Shown: positions 1 to 11,075 of the stretch, one piece after another | Numbering within the stretch: position 1 is the first letter of the stretch | How the letters are laid out: each line of letters begins with the position of its first letter | The notes under the pieces: generated by a model | What the model saw: the letters and a program-made list of their open reading frames with translations, nothing else | What the model was told of the DNA's origin: nothing | Database searches by the model: none | Translations under genes and position numbers: made by a program | Assembly: GCA_003255025.1 (NCBI GenBank) | Contig: QANY01002202.1 | Coordinates: 62,001 to 126,000 of the forward strand | Direction of reading: 5' to 3' | Source: Datisca glomerata | Taxonomy: Eukaryota; Streptophyta; Magnoliopsida; Cucurbitales; Datiscaceae | DNA length: 64,000 bases

Positions 1-1418
1 AACGACAAAGTTCAGCGAGTCCTAAAATACATACACAGCCAAGTGAAAATATAAATTTAATTGACCTTAGCTTCGATTTGTTGGACTTCTAACGTGGTGG
101 GTAATATTAAAACATTTTGTCCATGTGTACTAGCATATGCCGAACGTATCTCAATGCAAGTGGTTGTAAAATAATGTCATATTATTAATAAACTAAACTA
201 TGTCACGGAAGTGTGGAATGGCCTAATAAATCTGAACATAAAGAAACAAGTAATACCCTCATCTTTTGGGTAAACTACACCATGAGTCTCTGTGATTTAT
301 CTTTTGTTTTTAAATGATCCGGATGCTTCTAAACAAATAAAAGTACTCATTCTACTGTTATGAATATTTTTATATGGTATTTCTGTTAAATTTTTCATCC
401 GGTCAGTATATGTGGTGCTCCCGTGAACCCCACATAACAACCATGTAGGTGATAAGTAGGATGACTAAAGAAACTGTGTCTTCTTCACCATCATCTTTTA
501 ACTTGGATCAATTTTACCAATCATAATTTTCAACCCTAATCACTTTTTTTATTTTTTGTTTTTTAGCTTGTAATTATTTTTTACTTGGCATTTTAAAAGT
601 CATATTTTTCCTCCTCCCTTGAAAAACACAAATTTCATATAAATGTGTCGCAGGGCTCGAGTGGGGAAGGAGCTAGGGACAGAGGCAGATTTGCACCTTC
701 AAGAGGCATTGGCAGTACTCCAAATCGCCTCAATAAACAGTACACCAATTTACCCTCAGTACACGTACAACTTCAAAAGCAAAATTACAATAACAATGCA
801 ACACCCGTGAATAGGACCGAACTCCATCGAAACATCACCAATTTAGGCAACACATGTGAATAGGACCTCGCCAACCTAAGCGATACCCAACAAGTATTAT
901 ACTCAGCAAAGAACTGGACAGATAGAGAGAGACGGTGAAGGGGCGAAGGGTTTTGGGTGGGAAGGAAGACGGTAAAGTGCTGAATGAACTAAAATCATAA
1001 TTCCCAACAAGTACTTTACATGCTTCCCGTATTCACACACATGGCCCAAATGAACTCATGAAGTAAAAATTGTACTTCATCAAGCTAATAGTTATTATCA
1101 CATGCATAGCCTGAAGATCTAGCTGCTCAGGTACATGCATGTCCAATCCTTTTCAAAAAATGACAAAGGCGCTGGCCAGACAACAAGCAGTAGAAGTAGA
1201 TGAACTCAGTGATAAAATAGATATCAGAGATCTATATATTATTAAATAATGTATATGAATCATGATAAAGGTGCCAAAAATTCCCACGGTGATGAAGAGT
1301 TAAATCCCAAAGGGTCGTCCTACAGTGAGGAACACAAAAAGGTTCAGAAGCATTTTCAGCAAAACTCCACAACGCATTAGTATGATCAAAATATTAAAAT
1401 CCAACATACCAGAGAACT
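1..1418. other. AT-rich stretch, no gene recognised
   Basis: Both strands are full of stops and I recognise no domain. A 72-codon open frame at 645-863 (+) begins just before a possible splice acceptor (gtgtcgcag at about 645-653), but its protein (Ser/Gly/Asn/Gln-rich) resembles nothing I know. A purine-rich stretch lies near 920-970. This may be degraded transposon or intergenic sequence. Confidence 0.4.
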
Positions 1419-2265
1419 CACTACAAGAAACAAAGGCTTTAGCGACCCTCTAAAAAGTCATCGCGAACTTCGTCGCTTTTGCTTCATTAGCGAAAATCTT
1501 TCGCGACGACTTTTTGAATCTCGTCGCGTTATCCTTTCGCGACAAAAAAAATATTGGTCGCGAAAACCCTTTCGCGACCAAAAATAAAGTTTGTCGCCAA
1601 AACCCTTTCGCAACAAAAAAAAGTTGGTCGCCAAAGGTTTTTCGCGACCAAAAATAATTTCATCGCAAAAACATTTTGCCACCAATTTTTTTGTCACGAA
1701 ATGTTTTCGGCGACCAAATTTTGTATCACAAAAATGTTGTAATAATAATTAATATCGCATGTAATAGCAATTAACATCATAAATTTTTTTATCAAAACCG
1801 AAAATTTTCTAAGAAATACATACATATCATTAATATAATAGTTCATTATAAAATTCCCGAATCATAATTCATTATAAGATTTGATTCACAAATGTATCCA
1901 AAGAAAAATAAAGAAGAGAGTATTTAAAGTTTGATGTTAACTACAAAGCTTAACAAATATTCTATAGCTCATGTTTCTGGTGTTGAGTCATCATCAGGAG
2001 ATGGAAAACCGTTTTGACGAGCCCAAGTAAGTAAGCTTTGTAGTTGACTCTCCATCAACTTGATTTGTTTTTTTAGTTCTATATTTTCAACTCTAACTCG
2101 ACTCTTTTTCTTGGAAGATGTCGGTGGGGCTCCATGTCGAAGACCTCTATTTCGCCCGAGGACTTCTTCAATTATCTCTTCTTCGGAGTGAGGTGTGACA
2201 TCCTCAGCGATAGACTCATCTCGCAAAGCACACATGCGTTCCTGTGTAGCGTCACAATGAGCCAA
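1419..2265 (-). mobile_element. CACTA element end (CACTA-0), truncated
   Basis: The left terminus reads CACTACAAGAAACAAAGG, the usual CACTA start. It is followed by dense subterminal repeats (1,436-1,700) built on TTTCGCGACCAAAA and its complement TTGGTCGCGAAA, which are the likely transposase-binding region. A minus-strand transposase-gene remnant lies just inside (1,969-2,265), so this is the element's 3' end and its 5' end should lie to the right. I could not find that partner terminus, so the right boundary given is only the edge of the recognisable part. Confidence 0.7.
1969..2265 (-). pseudogene. CACTA transposase-gene C-terminal exon (Transposase_24/Ptta-like)
   Basis: This is a 98-codon frame opening with Met-Ala-His-Cys. 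It carries the patch GRNRGLRHG, then a basic Ser-Lys-Lys-Lys stretch, then a helical run (IELKKQIKLMESQLQSLL) ending at a stop. The order of a Gly/Arg-rich patch, a basic linker and a short coiled coil at the C-terminus is typical of the second protein of plant En/Spm elements (Transposase_24 family). Upstream exons would lie at higher coordinates on the minus strand and are not recognisable, so I take it as the last exon of a broken gene. Its position about 550 bp inside a CACTA terminus supports this. Confidence 0.6.
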
Positions 2266-3169
2266 GCTTTAAATTAAAACCTACACTTTTATCAAGACAA
2301 GAAGCATCAATTTAGAAAATATTCAAAAATCATCTAACACACTCAGATACAAAGTGAGTACTCAAGAATAATTATCAAAAGTTTAAGCGATTAAATTCAA
2401 TACAACATTTTGCCAATTTAGAGGCATCAGACTCCAACAAGATGAAGATGTAAGAGGACCAAAAGTTGTCATCTTGCTGAGAACAACTGGTTGGAGTAAG
2501 CGACCAAATCATCTTGAAAAAATATTTGTTGAAAAAGTTTTCCAAAACCCTATAGGCATTACGAAAAGCCTTCCTTAAAGATTATTTCTCGATGAACAAG
2601 ACTAAGAGACGCCTACAGGATCATTAGATCTTTCTAAAATGAAGAAACCCTATGTTTCAAATCAATCTATTGTATCCCCTTTTCCATGGAGTGAAGGAAA
2701 GTTTTAACAACGAATATTAGTCAGAAGGAGTCGAGCAAGGTTAACGTGGAGAATATTCTGAAGATGAAATCTTGAGCTTCAAAATTAAAATTTAAGAGTA
2801 AGATTGTAAATAGTGAGTCACATCGTTCAGAGTAACGTGTTAAAGAGAATACGTGGCGTCTAAAGACAGGTCCATATGGCACTTACGGGTGATAGCGTTT
2901 ATTAGTGCGTGATGATGACAAAATAATGCCTGTAAATGATGCTCATGTTTTATAAAGGTGGCAATCTCATTATATGAAATCAGGTATTAAATGTTGTACT
3001 TCATCTTCGAGTTGAGTGACAGATTCGAAGGTCTTTTCTTGCATGGGAACAATCTGGGGGTTGTGGTCTAGTAGGATTAGGACAATGTTCGTTACACCGG
3101 GATGAGAATATCTTCTTGAAGGATGTAGCCACCTTACGAGTCTTGGAAGTGCCTCTTTGATGCCGTTGC
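2266..3169. other. No gene recognised
   Basis: AT-rich sequence between a CACTA remnant and a GC-rich minisatellite. It could be the decayed 5' part of CACTA-0. I see no second terminus, domain or RNA gene. Confidence 0.35.
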
Positions 3170-3366
3170 GGGAGAACCCTGAGTGCGGCTCCCCATGCCA
3201 CTTCGGAGGATCCTCGAAGGTGGCTCCCCATGCCACCTTAGGGGGAACCCCGAGGGTGGCTCTCCATGCCGCCACTGGAGGAACCCCGAGCGTGGCTTCC
3301 CATGCCGCGACGGGGGGAACCCCGGGGGCGGCTCCCCATGCAGCCACGGGGGGAACCCCCGGGGCG
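3170..3366. repeat. GC-rich 36-bp minisatellite, about 5.5 units
   Basis: Tandem units of 36 bp share the core GGAACCCCGAGGGTGGCT followed by CCCCATGCCGCCAC. Units start near 3,170, 3,204, 3,240, 3,276, 3,312 and 3,348. Because 36 is a multiple of 3, several frames stay open through it and give repetitive Gly/Pro/Ala peptides; I regard these as a by-product. GC content is far above the surroundings. Confidence 0.85.
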
Positions 3367-3460
3367 CAGTTTCCTATGTTAGATCATTCATACACACATC
3401 ATCCTTAACCCCCAAAACAAAGATTAAGGTGCAAAATGTATGGAATTTCACTGAATTGAG

Positions 3461-3693
3461 GGTGAAGGTATGTAACTCTAGAACTCAAATCTCTGGTTCA
3501 TTTTACCTCTGTAAATCTGAGTATTTTGGGTCTGTTGGGTGCCATGCATGAGTGTTTTGAAATCTTGATCTGATAGCTTTCCATTTCCTAGTCCTAATTT
3601 GATATGTACTAGCCGTCTGTGTTGATAAATCGTATTCGTGTCTCATTTTTTTTTCGGTTTTCTGGTATCTGGTTTGCTTGTGTTTGGTTATGG
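3461..3693 (+). repeat. 233-bp duplicated block, copy 1
   Basis: Nearly identical to 4,800-5,031 in direct orientation, with roughly a dozen single-base differences. The block contains GGTATGTAAC, a good plant 5' splice-donor sequence, followed by T-rich intron-like DNA. In this copy the T-rich DNA continues to a possible start codon at 4,075. See the finding on this duplication. Confidence 0.85.
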
Positions 3694-4074
3694 TTATACT
3701 CTGATTTTTCTGTTAGGTAGCATGCTTTATGGATTCAAGTTATCTGGGGTTTTTTTTATGTTGATTATGGACTAAACTATTTTATATCTATTCTTCTATT
3801 TTTTCTTTTATGTTATCCACTTTCTGTTGCTACTGTTTAATTTCTATTTTCTGTTTGAACCATTTTTCTGTTAGGATAGTTTTCCTCCATTTGAACACTT
3901 TAATTCGTATATATCAGTGGAATAATTAGGATTTTAGTCTCTGGAATCAATCTGCTCTAGACTCTGAATCATGTTTCTCTGTTTTCTTTTGCTCTCTCTT
4001 CATTCGATTGATCGTTCACTTCTGCTTGCTTTCTTTGCATTTTTTCATTTGGGTTTAGTTTTAGTTTTTCGGTC

Positions 4075-4194
4075 ATGGAGAAGTACTCTAACGAAGGGGA
4101 TGGTATTCTTGATATTGGGGATGTTATCTATGAGAACCAAGACAAGATGGATACTGGGTCATGTTGTTTGGAAGCATACTGGGCAAAGACATAA
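4075..4194 (+). pseudogene. Possible first coding exon of a broken host gene
   Basis: A 39-codon frame opens with MEKYSNEGDGILDIGD and follows about 600 bp of T-rich, intron-like sequence that begins with a GTATGT donor. The arrangement looks like a gene with an intron in its 5' UTR. The frame stops at 4,192-4,194, where sequence of a minus-strand copia gag begins, so any gene has been cut off. I do not recognise the protein. Chance openness is possible. Confidence 0.25.
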
Positions 4195-4619
4195 GGGTAT
4201 TAGCTACAGTGTTAACAAAGGGGTTGGTAGTGGGATTTTGGGGATTGATTTGAACATTAGTTTGTTCATTGGCATGATTTTTAGCTCCAGTTGAAGCTCC
4301 TGATGTATCTTCACTTGAGGAAGCCATTGCAAACTGGGAGTTGGCTCTGATACCAACTTTGATGAGATGAAAGATGAACAATGGTAGAGAAAACGCCTCT
4401 GTTTTGTAAATATTTTAAGAAGAAGAAAAATAGTTTATATATATTACACACGGCAGCCATTAAAGGGCTGAGCTAAAAACGGAAATAAAAAAGAGCATCT
4501 TTATTGTTACACAATATGACAAAAGATGCAAAGAATAAGAAGATTCGCTTGTGCAACGATTGGCTAAGTTGGATTGTAAGTTAGCCAATCATTGCCCTTA
4601 TGATTTTCTATTTTTGACA
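4124..4619 (-). mobile_element. Copia-2: partial Ty1/copia element (LTR, PBS, start of gag)
   Basis: Read on the minus strand, a candidate LTR runs from TGTCAAAAATAG (4,619) to CTCATCA (4,360), about 260 bp. It is followed by the canonical initiator-Met PBS TGGTATCAGAGCC (4,343-4,355) and a gag start codon at 4,327. The gag N-terminus is Ser/Thr/Asn-rich (MASSSEDTSGAS), as in many plant copia gags. The homology fades near 4,124-4,190, so only the 5' end survives. The LTR is short; its outer edge is inferred from the TG dinucleotide alone. Confidence 0.6.
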
Positions 4620-4799
4620 GGCTCGAGCAGTGTGTGCTTGATGGAGGAAGATGAGTCACTGATGTGGCATCCACGCGGGCACGGGAATTGCTTAGATTGC
4701 ACGTCCTTCAGTGATTGGTTCTTTGAATAAGTATCATTCCATGCAGTGTACCATGCACACTTACGAAGACACGTGCATGGAATATCAAGCTTAGTTGAA

Positions 4800-5031
4800 G
4801 GTAAAGGTATGTAACTCTAGAACTCAAAATCTCTGGTTCATTTTATCTCTGTAAATCTGAGTATTTTGGGTATGTTGGGTGCCATGCATGAGTGTTTTGA
4901 AAGCTTGATCTGATAGCTTTCCATTTCCAAGTCCTAATTTGATAGGTACTAGCCGTCTGTGTTGATAAATCGTATTTGTGTCTCGTTTTTTTGGGTTTTC
5001 TGGTTTCTGGTTTGCTTGTGTTTGGTTATGG
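4800..5031 (+). repeat. 233-bp duplicated block, copy 2
   Basis: Direct repeat of 3,461-3,693. It ends exactly inside a copia gag sequence, at the shared string TTTGGTTATGG, which suggests a junction formed at microhomology. The 180 bp to its left (4,620-4,799) are not matched by the flank of copy 1. Confidence 0.85.
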
Positions 5032-5596
5032 TGAATCTTGTGCAAAATAATTTGAAACTCTTTCACTTGACTGATCACTGGTTTGGAATCCTCTATTTTA
5101 AACTCTAGAAAGCGGCCCACGATAAATTTCTTGGCGCCCGCATCCTCAGTCTTGTACTTTCGTTCAAGAGATTCCTATAACTTCTTTGCTATTTTTTTGT
5201 CAGAATAAATATTATACAAGGAATCAACAAGACCATTCATAATATAATTTCTACACAAATAGTCATAATGTTTCCAAGCATCAATAACACTGATCGTTTG
5301 GAAATCATGCTCATCATCATTGAGCTTAGGAGATTCTTCAGTCAAGCATTTTGTCAGATACAGGGTGGTCAGCTAGAAAAGCATCTTTTGTTGCCACATT
5401 TTGAAATTCAAACCATTAAATTTCTCAGGTTTCTCCTCATGAAAAATAGATACAGGCACTGTTGCCATACAGGCCATAGGAGTCACTGTAGGTTTCTGCA
5501 TACCAGGTTTGACATTTGAGCCCCAACAGTAGGGTTCTGCCCTTGGCTTTCAGCAACATAGATCGCTACAACATTGTTGTTAGTTTCAGTTGTCAT
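5032..5596 (-). pseudogene. Copia-1 gag (UBN2-type), N-terminal part
   Basis: Minus-strand copia gag beginning MTTETNNNVV at 5,596. After a spacer come the family's conserved stretches: EKPEKFNGLNFK, then IDAWKHYDYLCRNYIMN, then SLERKYKTEDAGAKKFIVGR and FKIEDSKPVISQV. These match the capsid region of plant Ty1/copia polyproteins. Several stops and frame changes interrupt it (a TAG where an aromatic residue is expected, a stop after AKKL). It is cut at 5,031 by the duplicated block, so the rest of gag and all of pol are missing. Confidence 0.75.
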
Positions 5597-5744
5597 ATTT
5601 CCGTAACTGAAATATATACCAGAAGTGAGTCAACACTTTGATGGGGTACATATGATAATTTTTCAATTATTTCCCAAAACAAATCAAATAGCACTTTTAC
5701 AGATAACTGTCAAGATGAACTGATGGGGTTCTAAGACCCAATCT

Positions 5745-6266
5745 AGGGCCAGCTCTCTTGATAGTATTTAGCTCACAGGTAATTGGAGGGACAAGTCCTC
5801 TTAAGTTCTAATTTCTTGGACATAACTTCTCTATATAGTTACTTTCCAGTTTTAAAATTTTGGAGAATATTAAAAAAATTAAGTTGAAAACCCAAATATA
5901 TTTTCAAAAATCAATTTTTGGGCAAAATTTGAAAAACTAAATGAATTTCAAAAATTAATCCTATAACGTAATAACTTGTATAGAAATAATTTTTTTAAGA
6001 TTGTTAGAAATAATATATTACAATAATATTAAAACGGAAATAACGGTAAAATAACAATTCTGCCAATACTTTAAATGCGACATGTAAATAGTATAATTAC
6101 CAATAGCAATGTAAATATAATAATTATGAAAGAAGAGAGCTATTGCTTCTTGGTGTGTAAAATGAGGAGGGGAAGACTCCTTTTATACTATTCATTAGCT
6201 ACCATTAAGTAAGCCCAAAAAAATGTTTTGGCCCTATGATTAATGCCAAAAAACGTTATCTTGACA
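5745..6266 (-). mobile_element. Copia-1 5' LTR and primer-binding region
   Basis: On the minus strand the LTR begins TGTCAAGATAACG (6,266). It has a TATA box (TATAAAAGG, + strand 6,180-6,188) and a transcribed leader about 30 bp on, and ends near 5,772. A degraded PBS (CTATCAAGAGAGCTGG, about 5,745-5,768) follows and then the gag start. The outer edge abuts sequence of the gypsy-1 LTR, so copia-1 inserted into that LTR. The opposite copia-1 end has been lost, so no target duplication can be checked. Confidence 0.6.
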
Positions 6267-7139
6267 GGGATTATCACTCTTGATTATGTCAAGATTAAAT
6301 ATATCAAACTCATTAAGCATAAGAAATTATATTTGCTAGATTGGATTCATAATTATCTCTAACTTATGAAATTCTAATAGTATCATGAACAAATGGTAAA
6401 TTTAATCATCACTTCTCAGTCTCAGAATTAAATCTCAAATCATGCAATAGTTGACCAGACAATCACACGCATTAAGAAAACATATCATAACACTCAGCAA
6501 TAATGAATAATCATCGATTAGATTGAAATTCAAAATTAAGGAACAGTCATGGTTTAGTTACGTTATAGAGAAAAAAGAGAAGAAAGATTGAGTTTGAAGA
6601 GGAAATTGGAGTTGAAATTCATTTCCGGGTTGGATCTCGTTCTTCTCCTCTCCAAGAGTTTTTTCCCTTATCTCTCACATCTAAATATGTCCTCCAACAA
6701 CCCTAATAATATGTTATTTATACACTAGGGTTTGATAAGGATAAAATTGGGGTAAAAAAGAATTAAAAAAAAAGAATCTTTATCGCGCGGGTGTCGCGAC
6801 GCTAGCAATCTGTTTCTCTTAGTCGGGCGCCAGCGTCATTGAGCTGAGAAGCTAGCGTCGCAGCACTGGCGCTACTACTTCTCGCGTTTGTGTGCCAGCG
6901 TCGCGGCGATGGCGCTACTGCTTCTCACGATTGTGTGCTAGCATCACGACGCCAGGATCCCGCCCAAATTCATCCTTTTATCACTTTTTATTCCGCGTTT
7001 TGCCTTCTCAATCTTCCAAAATCACCCCAAGTGCACTAAAATAAAAACAAAAATAAACATAAATCAAGTAATAAATCTCAAAGAACCAACAAAATTAAAG
7101 CAAATAATGTCTAAAACATGAGTGTGAAGCACACTCATC
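6267..7139 (-). mobile_element. Gypsy-1 3' LTR (interrupted)
   Basis: On the minus strand the LTR starts TGATGAGTGTGCTTCACACT (7,139) directly after a G-rich polypurine tract. It contains a 43-bp GC-rich tandem repeat (6,851-6,957), then U3/R-like sequence, and is broken at 6,267 by copia-1. Its far end resembles the partial 5' LTR at 27,250-27,663 (shared GATATxTTTAATCTTGA), as expected for one element about 20 kb long with insertions. Confidence 0.65.
6851..6957. repeat. 43-bp tandem repeat in gypsy-1 LTR, 2.5 copies
   Basis: Units start at 6,851, 6,894 and 6,937 with GC(T/C)AGCGTCGC and repeat the string GGCGCTACT(A/G)CTTCTC. The GC-rich units stand out from the AT-rich LTR. Confidence 0.8.
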
Positions 7140-7160
7140 AAATACCCCCAAACTTAACTT
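7140..7160 (-). other. Gypsy-1 polypurine tract
   Basis: The plus strand reads AATACCCCCAAACTTAAC next to the LTR start. On the minus strand this is a purine-rich run AAGTTTGGGGGTATT, the plus-strand priming site expected immediately upstream of the 3' LTR. Confidence 0.65.
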
Positions 7161-9118
7161 TTTACTAGTTCTCAAGTAAAATAAAATAAAAAATCAAACA
7201 AGTAAACACAAAACTCTAATTACGCAAAGTCACGAATCAAGTGACGAAATGTTTTGACTAACTAAACATACCTCAAAGATTTCAAAATAGTGATAACCTA
7301 GTAAAAAATTCTGAATTGTGGTCATGGAGAACTTCAACACAAATACCAACTTACGCTACACTTTGTAAAATCCAGACTGTGTGTGTGTCACCTTAAGTTG
7401 TCCAATTTTATTAGTCTCAAATGAGTTTATGTAACCAAGTCTTATAAAAGAAGTTCTATTAATTTATAAATATATTAGAACTCCATAGGCCAACTTTTCA
7501 TGTCACTCTCCACTAATCTAGGCAAACCACAACACTCAGGATTAATAGGAATTTCGTAGGCTTGTAATGTATGGCTAGGAGTTGGGGTAGGATAAAATGT
7601 ATTATTTCGGCTCAATCTTTACTCATAGTCACATGAATTCTAGGAATCAACCAGGTTAACCCAATTTATCTTGCCACACCCCCAAATTTGTCACTTTCCA
7701 CCTCTTGAATTATTGACCACACCCAACCATTTTTTTTAATTTGATTTCTTTAAGCTTTTCTTTTCTTTAACGAGTTTTTAACTACTAGCTCCTAAACTAG
7801 ATAGTCTTAGGGTATTAGGTATTGAGGCTTAGTCACTCAAGTCCAAGAAGTTACGAAATCAAACTTATTCACAGATTTTTTTTGAATAAATATACTAAAA
7901 CTTCTCCCATCCACCCAAATTGTAATAGCTCCAAGTATTTTCCTAGAACATCCAAATACTATGAGTAAGAATGGGTACTTGAGAATTTTTTTATAAACGT
8001 TAGGAAACTGTCATGAGTGATAAAGAAAATGAATATTTAGGCTCAACATAAATAACTAGGAAAACAATTATGCATAGGTTGACTTGAAAAGCTTAAACGG
8101 TTCAAAGATGACCTAAATCATGTCCTAAATGTAAAGTAGCCTTCGCCTCTAGCAACAATCAAATTAGTTCTAGAGTTCTTATGAGATCATAATGATTTCT
8201 TAAGTCACATAAACCTTCTCTAAGCAAAAAGACAATCAAACGCTCAAGGCTAGGTGCTCAATATGTCAGGATTCTCTAGTGAAATGAACATCAGCAAAGA
8301 GTTCAAACATACACAGATACATAAATTCATCATATTTCAAAGTTATCAGTAAATCAAAATCAAACTTATCACAGGCGTTAGTATTTAATTTTTAATTTTT
8401 TTGAAAAAAATAAATGAAATAAACAATGAAATAAAAATTACGAAGCAACTAAACAATGAAATAAAACCAAACAACAAAATTAAAAGCTACTACCCCCAAA
8501 GCTAAAACTTGTGTTGTCCTCAATGAAAAATATGTAAAAGAAACAAGTAAAGAGGACTTCCCTGAATGCGGATCAGCTTTTCTCATCGTTATCCTCTACC
8601 TTGTTTATGCTATCTCCAAATGGGGGTAAAGGCGGGAAAATCGGTGCCTGTGGGAGTGGATATATCATAGTAGTCAATTCTGTTTTGGTGGTCATTTCAG
8701 GTTTTTGAACAAATAAAACGTTTCGGATAATCCAGTGTTTCAGTGTGCCATTTCTGAAAAAAATTATGTCATCTAAAATAATATTATAAAATTAATTATA
8801 TATAATACAACTAATATAAAAAAAATTGAATCAATATTTAATAGATTATATCATGTAAATAGTACGTAATTACCATTAAAATTCAACAAAACATCATATT
8901 TTCCTGTTTTGGGCATTTTCCTATTTCGCCCATTTCGGGTGAAACGCACTAATTTTAGCTGAAACGTTTCATTTTGGCCGGAAAACACCAAATTTTTGGG
9001 TGATAAATTACGACCCCTCATATCTTTTGGGTTCCTCGCCGGAACCAAACTGTTTTGGCCATTTCAGCCGAAATGAAATGAAATTGTCAACTAGGGGTTA
9101 TACTGTGCCACCAATGTT
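7161..9118 (-). other. Gypsy-1 noncoding region between extra ORF and 3' LTR
   Basis: Long AT-rich untranslated DNA, as usual in Athila/Tat-like elements. A second CCCCAAAGCTAAAACTTGTG string near 8,493-8,513 resembles the polypurine-side sequence. Between about 8,680 and 9,100 the string CTGTTTTGGxxxCATTTCAG occurs twice in direct orientation with related GAAACG/CATTTC motifs, perhaps a small decayed insertion. I see no reading frame of substance. Confidence 0.45.
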
Positions 9119-10146
9119 TTATGCACACTTACTCATCATTTGTGCCAAAGCGGTGTGGTATTCGACATTGTCCTTATGCATTTGTCGTAGCTCATGGCGA
9201 ACTTCACGCATTTCATTCCAATATTCCGCTTGTCTGGTGTCCATAAAGTTGGCTCCACTAGATGATGATGGACGGTTACTGACTGCTTGGCTGTCGGTGG
9301 GAAGGACCGGCTCCAGGATTTGATTCGTCAGCTGGATTCTTGTACTGCTCAATGGTCATGGGGCCAATGATATTCATGGGGTGGATTAATGCTTCAATTG
9401 GTTCCCATGTAACAAACGCATTTTTACATAACCCATTGATTAAGCTCGGCACAAAGAGGCCACATTTTTCAGATGAGGCACAATCCATAATGGAATTGGA
9501 GATAATACTTCCTACATCAATGGACATGTATGTCGTTAGCGCATAGATGAAGATCGCCCGATCCTTAGTGACATCGCTTGTGTGCGACACCGGTTTTAAT
9601 TAGGCAGTGACAAAGAATGCCAAGTCTTAGCAATCTTGTCTAAAGCATTTGTTTTGATATGGTTTGGTTCTCCACTAATCGTCATCATTCATTATGTCCC
9701 TGTCACACATAATGTGTTTAACACTGCATCCAAATCCACATCCCCTTGTGCAAAAGTAGAATATTTGTCATGCTCAATGTCGGGGAGAGAGTAGTATTTG
9801 TTGATCGTTTTTGCAGAAAAAGACACTCGTTTTATCCTCACGTAAACCATTCTCTTTTTGTGAATGAATACATTGGCATAAAATTCTTGAACCAAATGGA
9901 CTACACCAGCCTCATGTGCACGACAAAAGTTTAGCCTACCCCGCCTAATTATTTGTTAATTATGTGAAAGTTCGTCGCATCTACATTGAAACCCCTCTCT
10001 GGAATGATTTTCTTTTTAATAATTACCGTTATCATTCGCTCATAAACAGCTGTGGTCTCAAAGAAATTTGGATTGTAAGTTGGTGTGGATTGTTCGACTC
10101 TTTTTTGTTTCTTTGAAGTACTAGGTTGATAACTCTTATGAGCCAT
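9119..10146 (-). pseudogene. Gypsy-1 extra ORF (putative plant transposon protein domain, PF20167-like)
   Basis: Starts MAHKSYQPSTSKKQKR at 10,146. In order it shows ERGFNVDATNF, then MVQEFYANVFIHKKRMVYVR, then SFSAKTINKYYSLPDIEHDK, then a C-terminal part with KDRAIFIYALTTYMSIDVG and a Ser-rich, possibly coiled tail ending near 9,119. The FYAN motif, the V-RG-like stretch and the following 'IN-YYSLP' motif are hallmarks of the PF20167 protein that travels with plant gypsy elements. Three or more frameshifts and stops split it into pieces (9,949-10,146; 9,692-9,895; 9,276-9,590; 9,119-9,352). It lies between pol and the 3' LTR on the same strand as pol. Its molecular function is unknown. Confidence 0.7.
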
Positions 10147-10879
10147 GGAGATAATAAAATACCACACCAATGAAAACAAGCAACAAAGCCACCCCCTACT
10201 TACGCTATAACCCAATTAGATGCACAATAACCTCCCAAATCAACAACAAATTCACAAACACTTCATTGACAAATTTTATTAAACACTTAATGAGCAGTCC
10301 AAAAGCTTGTGAAGACTGTATCTAGATTTTCTCTTCATGGAGAAGAAACTTTCTTTTTGATACTCCAAGGCCCCATTACAATGCTCAGAGCTCTGTCAAT
10401 GGTGTATTTCTGACAAAAAATTGGCAAAAAGAGTTACGGTTCACCACTAGAGAGATTTGGTGAAAAAGTAAATGTGTTGTTAGTGATGGAAATGTGGAAG
10501 TTGAAATTTATGAGGTGGAGAGATTTGATTTTTGAAAGGGAGAATTCAAATTTTGAATGTTGGATATGCTGGAATTTTTAGGATGATGAGGAGTAGAGAA
10601 AATAGGAGATGAAGTAGAGGAGGGGGGTTAGGCTGTTTTAAAGTAAAAAAAAAAAAAAAAAAGGGGGTATTTACGCCCTAGCGTCATGGCACTAGCCGAC
10701 TAACCTAGGACGAATTCGTCCCAGGTTTGGCATCGTGAAGCTAGGCCTATCGACCGACACCACAATTTTTTTTTTTGAAAACCTAAAGATACTTAAGAAA
10801 AAATAAATAAATAATAATAATCAATAAAATAAAATAAAAATAAAGAAAATAGAATCATGTTACCTCCCGATAGCACTTG
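10147..10879 (-). other. Gypsy-1 spacer between pol and extra ORF
   Basis: No reading frame of substance. Contains an 18-bp A run near 10,648 and a GC-richer segment (about 10,676-10,765) carrying GGCACTAGCC and GGCATCG-type strings. Confidence 0.5.
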
Positions 10880-11075
10880 CATTAATGTCTTCAGCTGGAC
10901 GAAATGCAAATTATCATGGCGAGTCCAACATGATTGTGACCTGTTCTTGATCAATATGATCGTCCAAATACGGCTTCACCCGCTATCCATTGACTTTACA
11001 ACTCCCTTTTTCTGGATGATAGAGTTCTACTACGCCGTGAGGGAATACCTTTGCTATAGTGAATGGACATGACCA
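10880..11075 (-). pseudogene. Gypsy-1 pol C-terminus (end of integrase), right of CACTA-1 in reading order
   Basis: On the minus strand, starting directly at the CACTA-1 edge, the frame reads WSCPFTIAKVFPHGVVEL, then YHPEKGSCKVNG, a stop, then RVKPYLDDHID and a final stop pair. This is the usual C-terminus of Athila/Tat-like polyproteins (the 'GPF-V-KVFPHG-V' and 'VNG-R-KPY' motifs). It continues, codon for codon, the sequence that stops at 16,140 on the other side of CACTA-1. Confidence 0.85.
11073..11075. repeat. Target-site duplication of CACTA-1 (left, CCA)
   Basis: CCA directly precedes the CACTA terminus; the matching right copy at 16,140-16,142 reads CCC. One of three bases differs. 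The gypsy reading frame across the site (Arg-Trp-Ser) predicts CCA on the plus strand, which supports the assignment. Confidence 0.65.

Noticed and set aside
1458..1742. Open frames on both strands through the CGCGACCAAAA repeats
   Set aside because: They are produced by the CACTA subterminal repeats and encode only repetitive Lys/Phe-rich peptides.
2970..3551. Four overlapping frames of 76-125 codons
   Set aside because: All are generated by the 36-bp minisatellite, whose period is divisible by three; peptides are low-complexity repeats.
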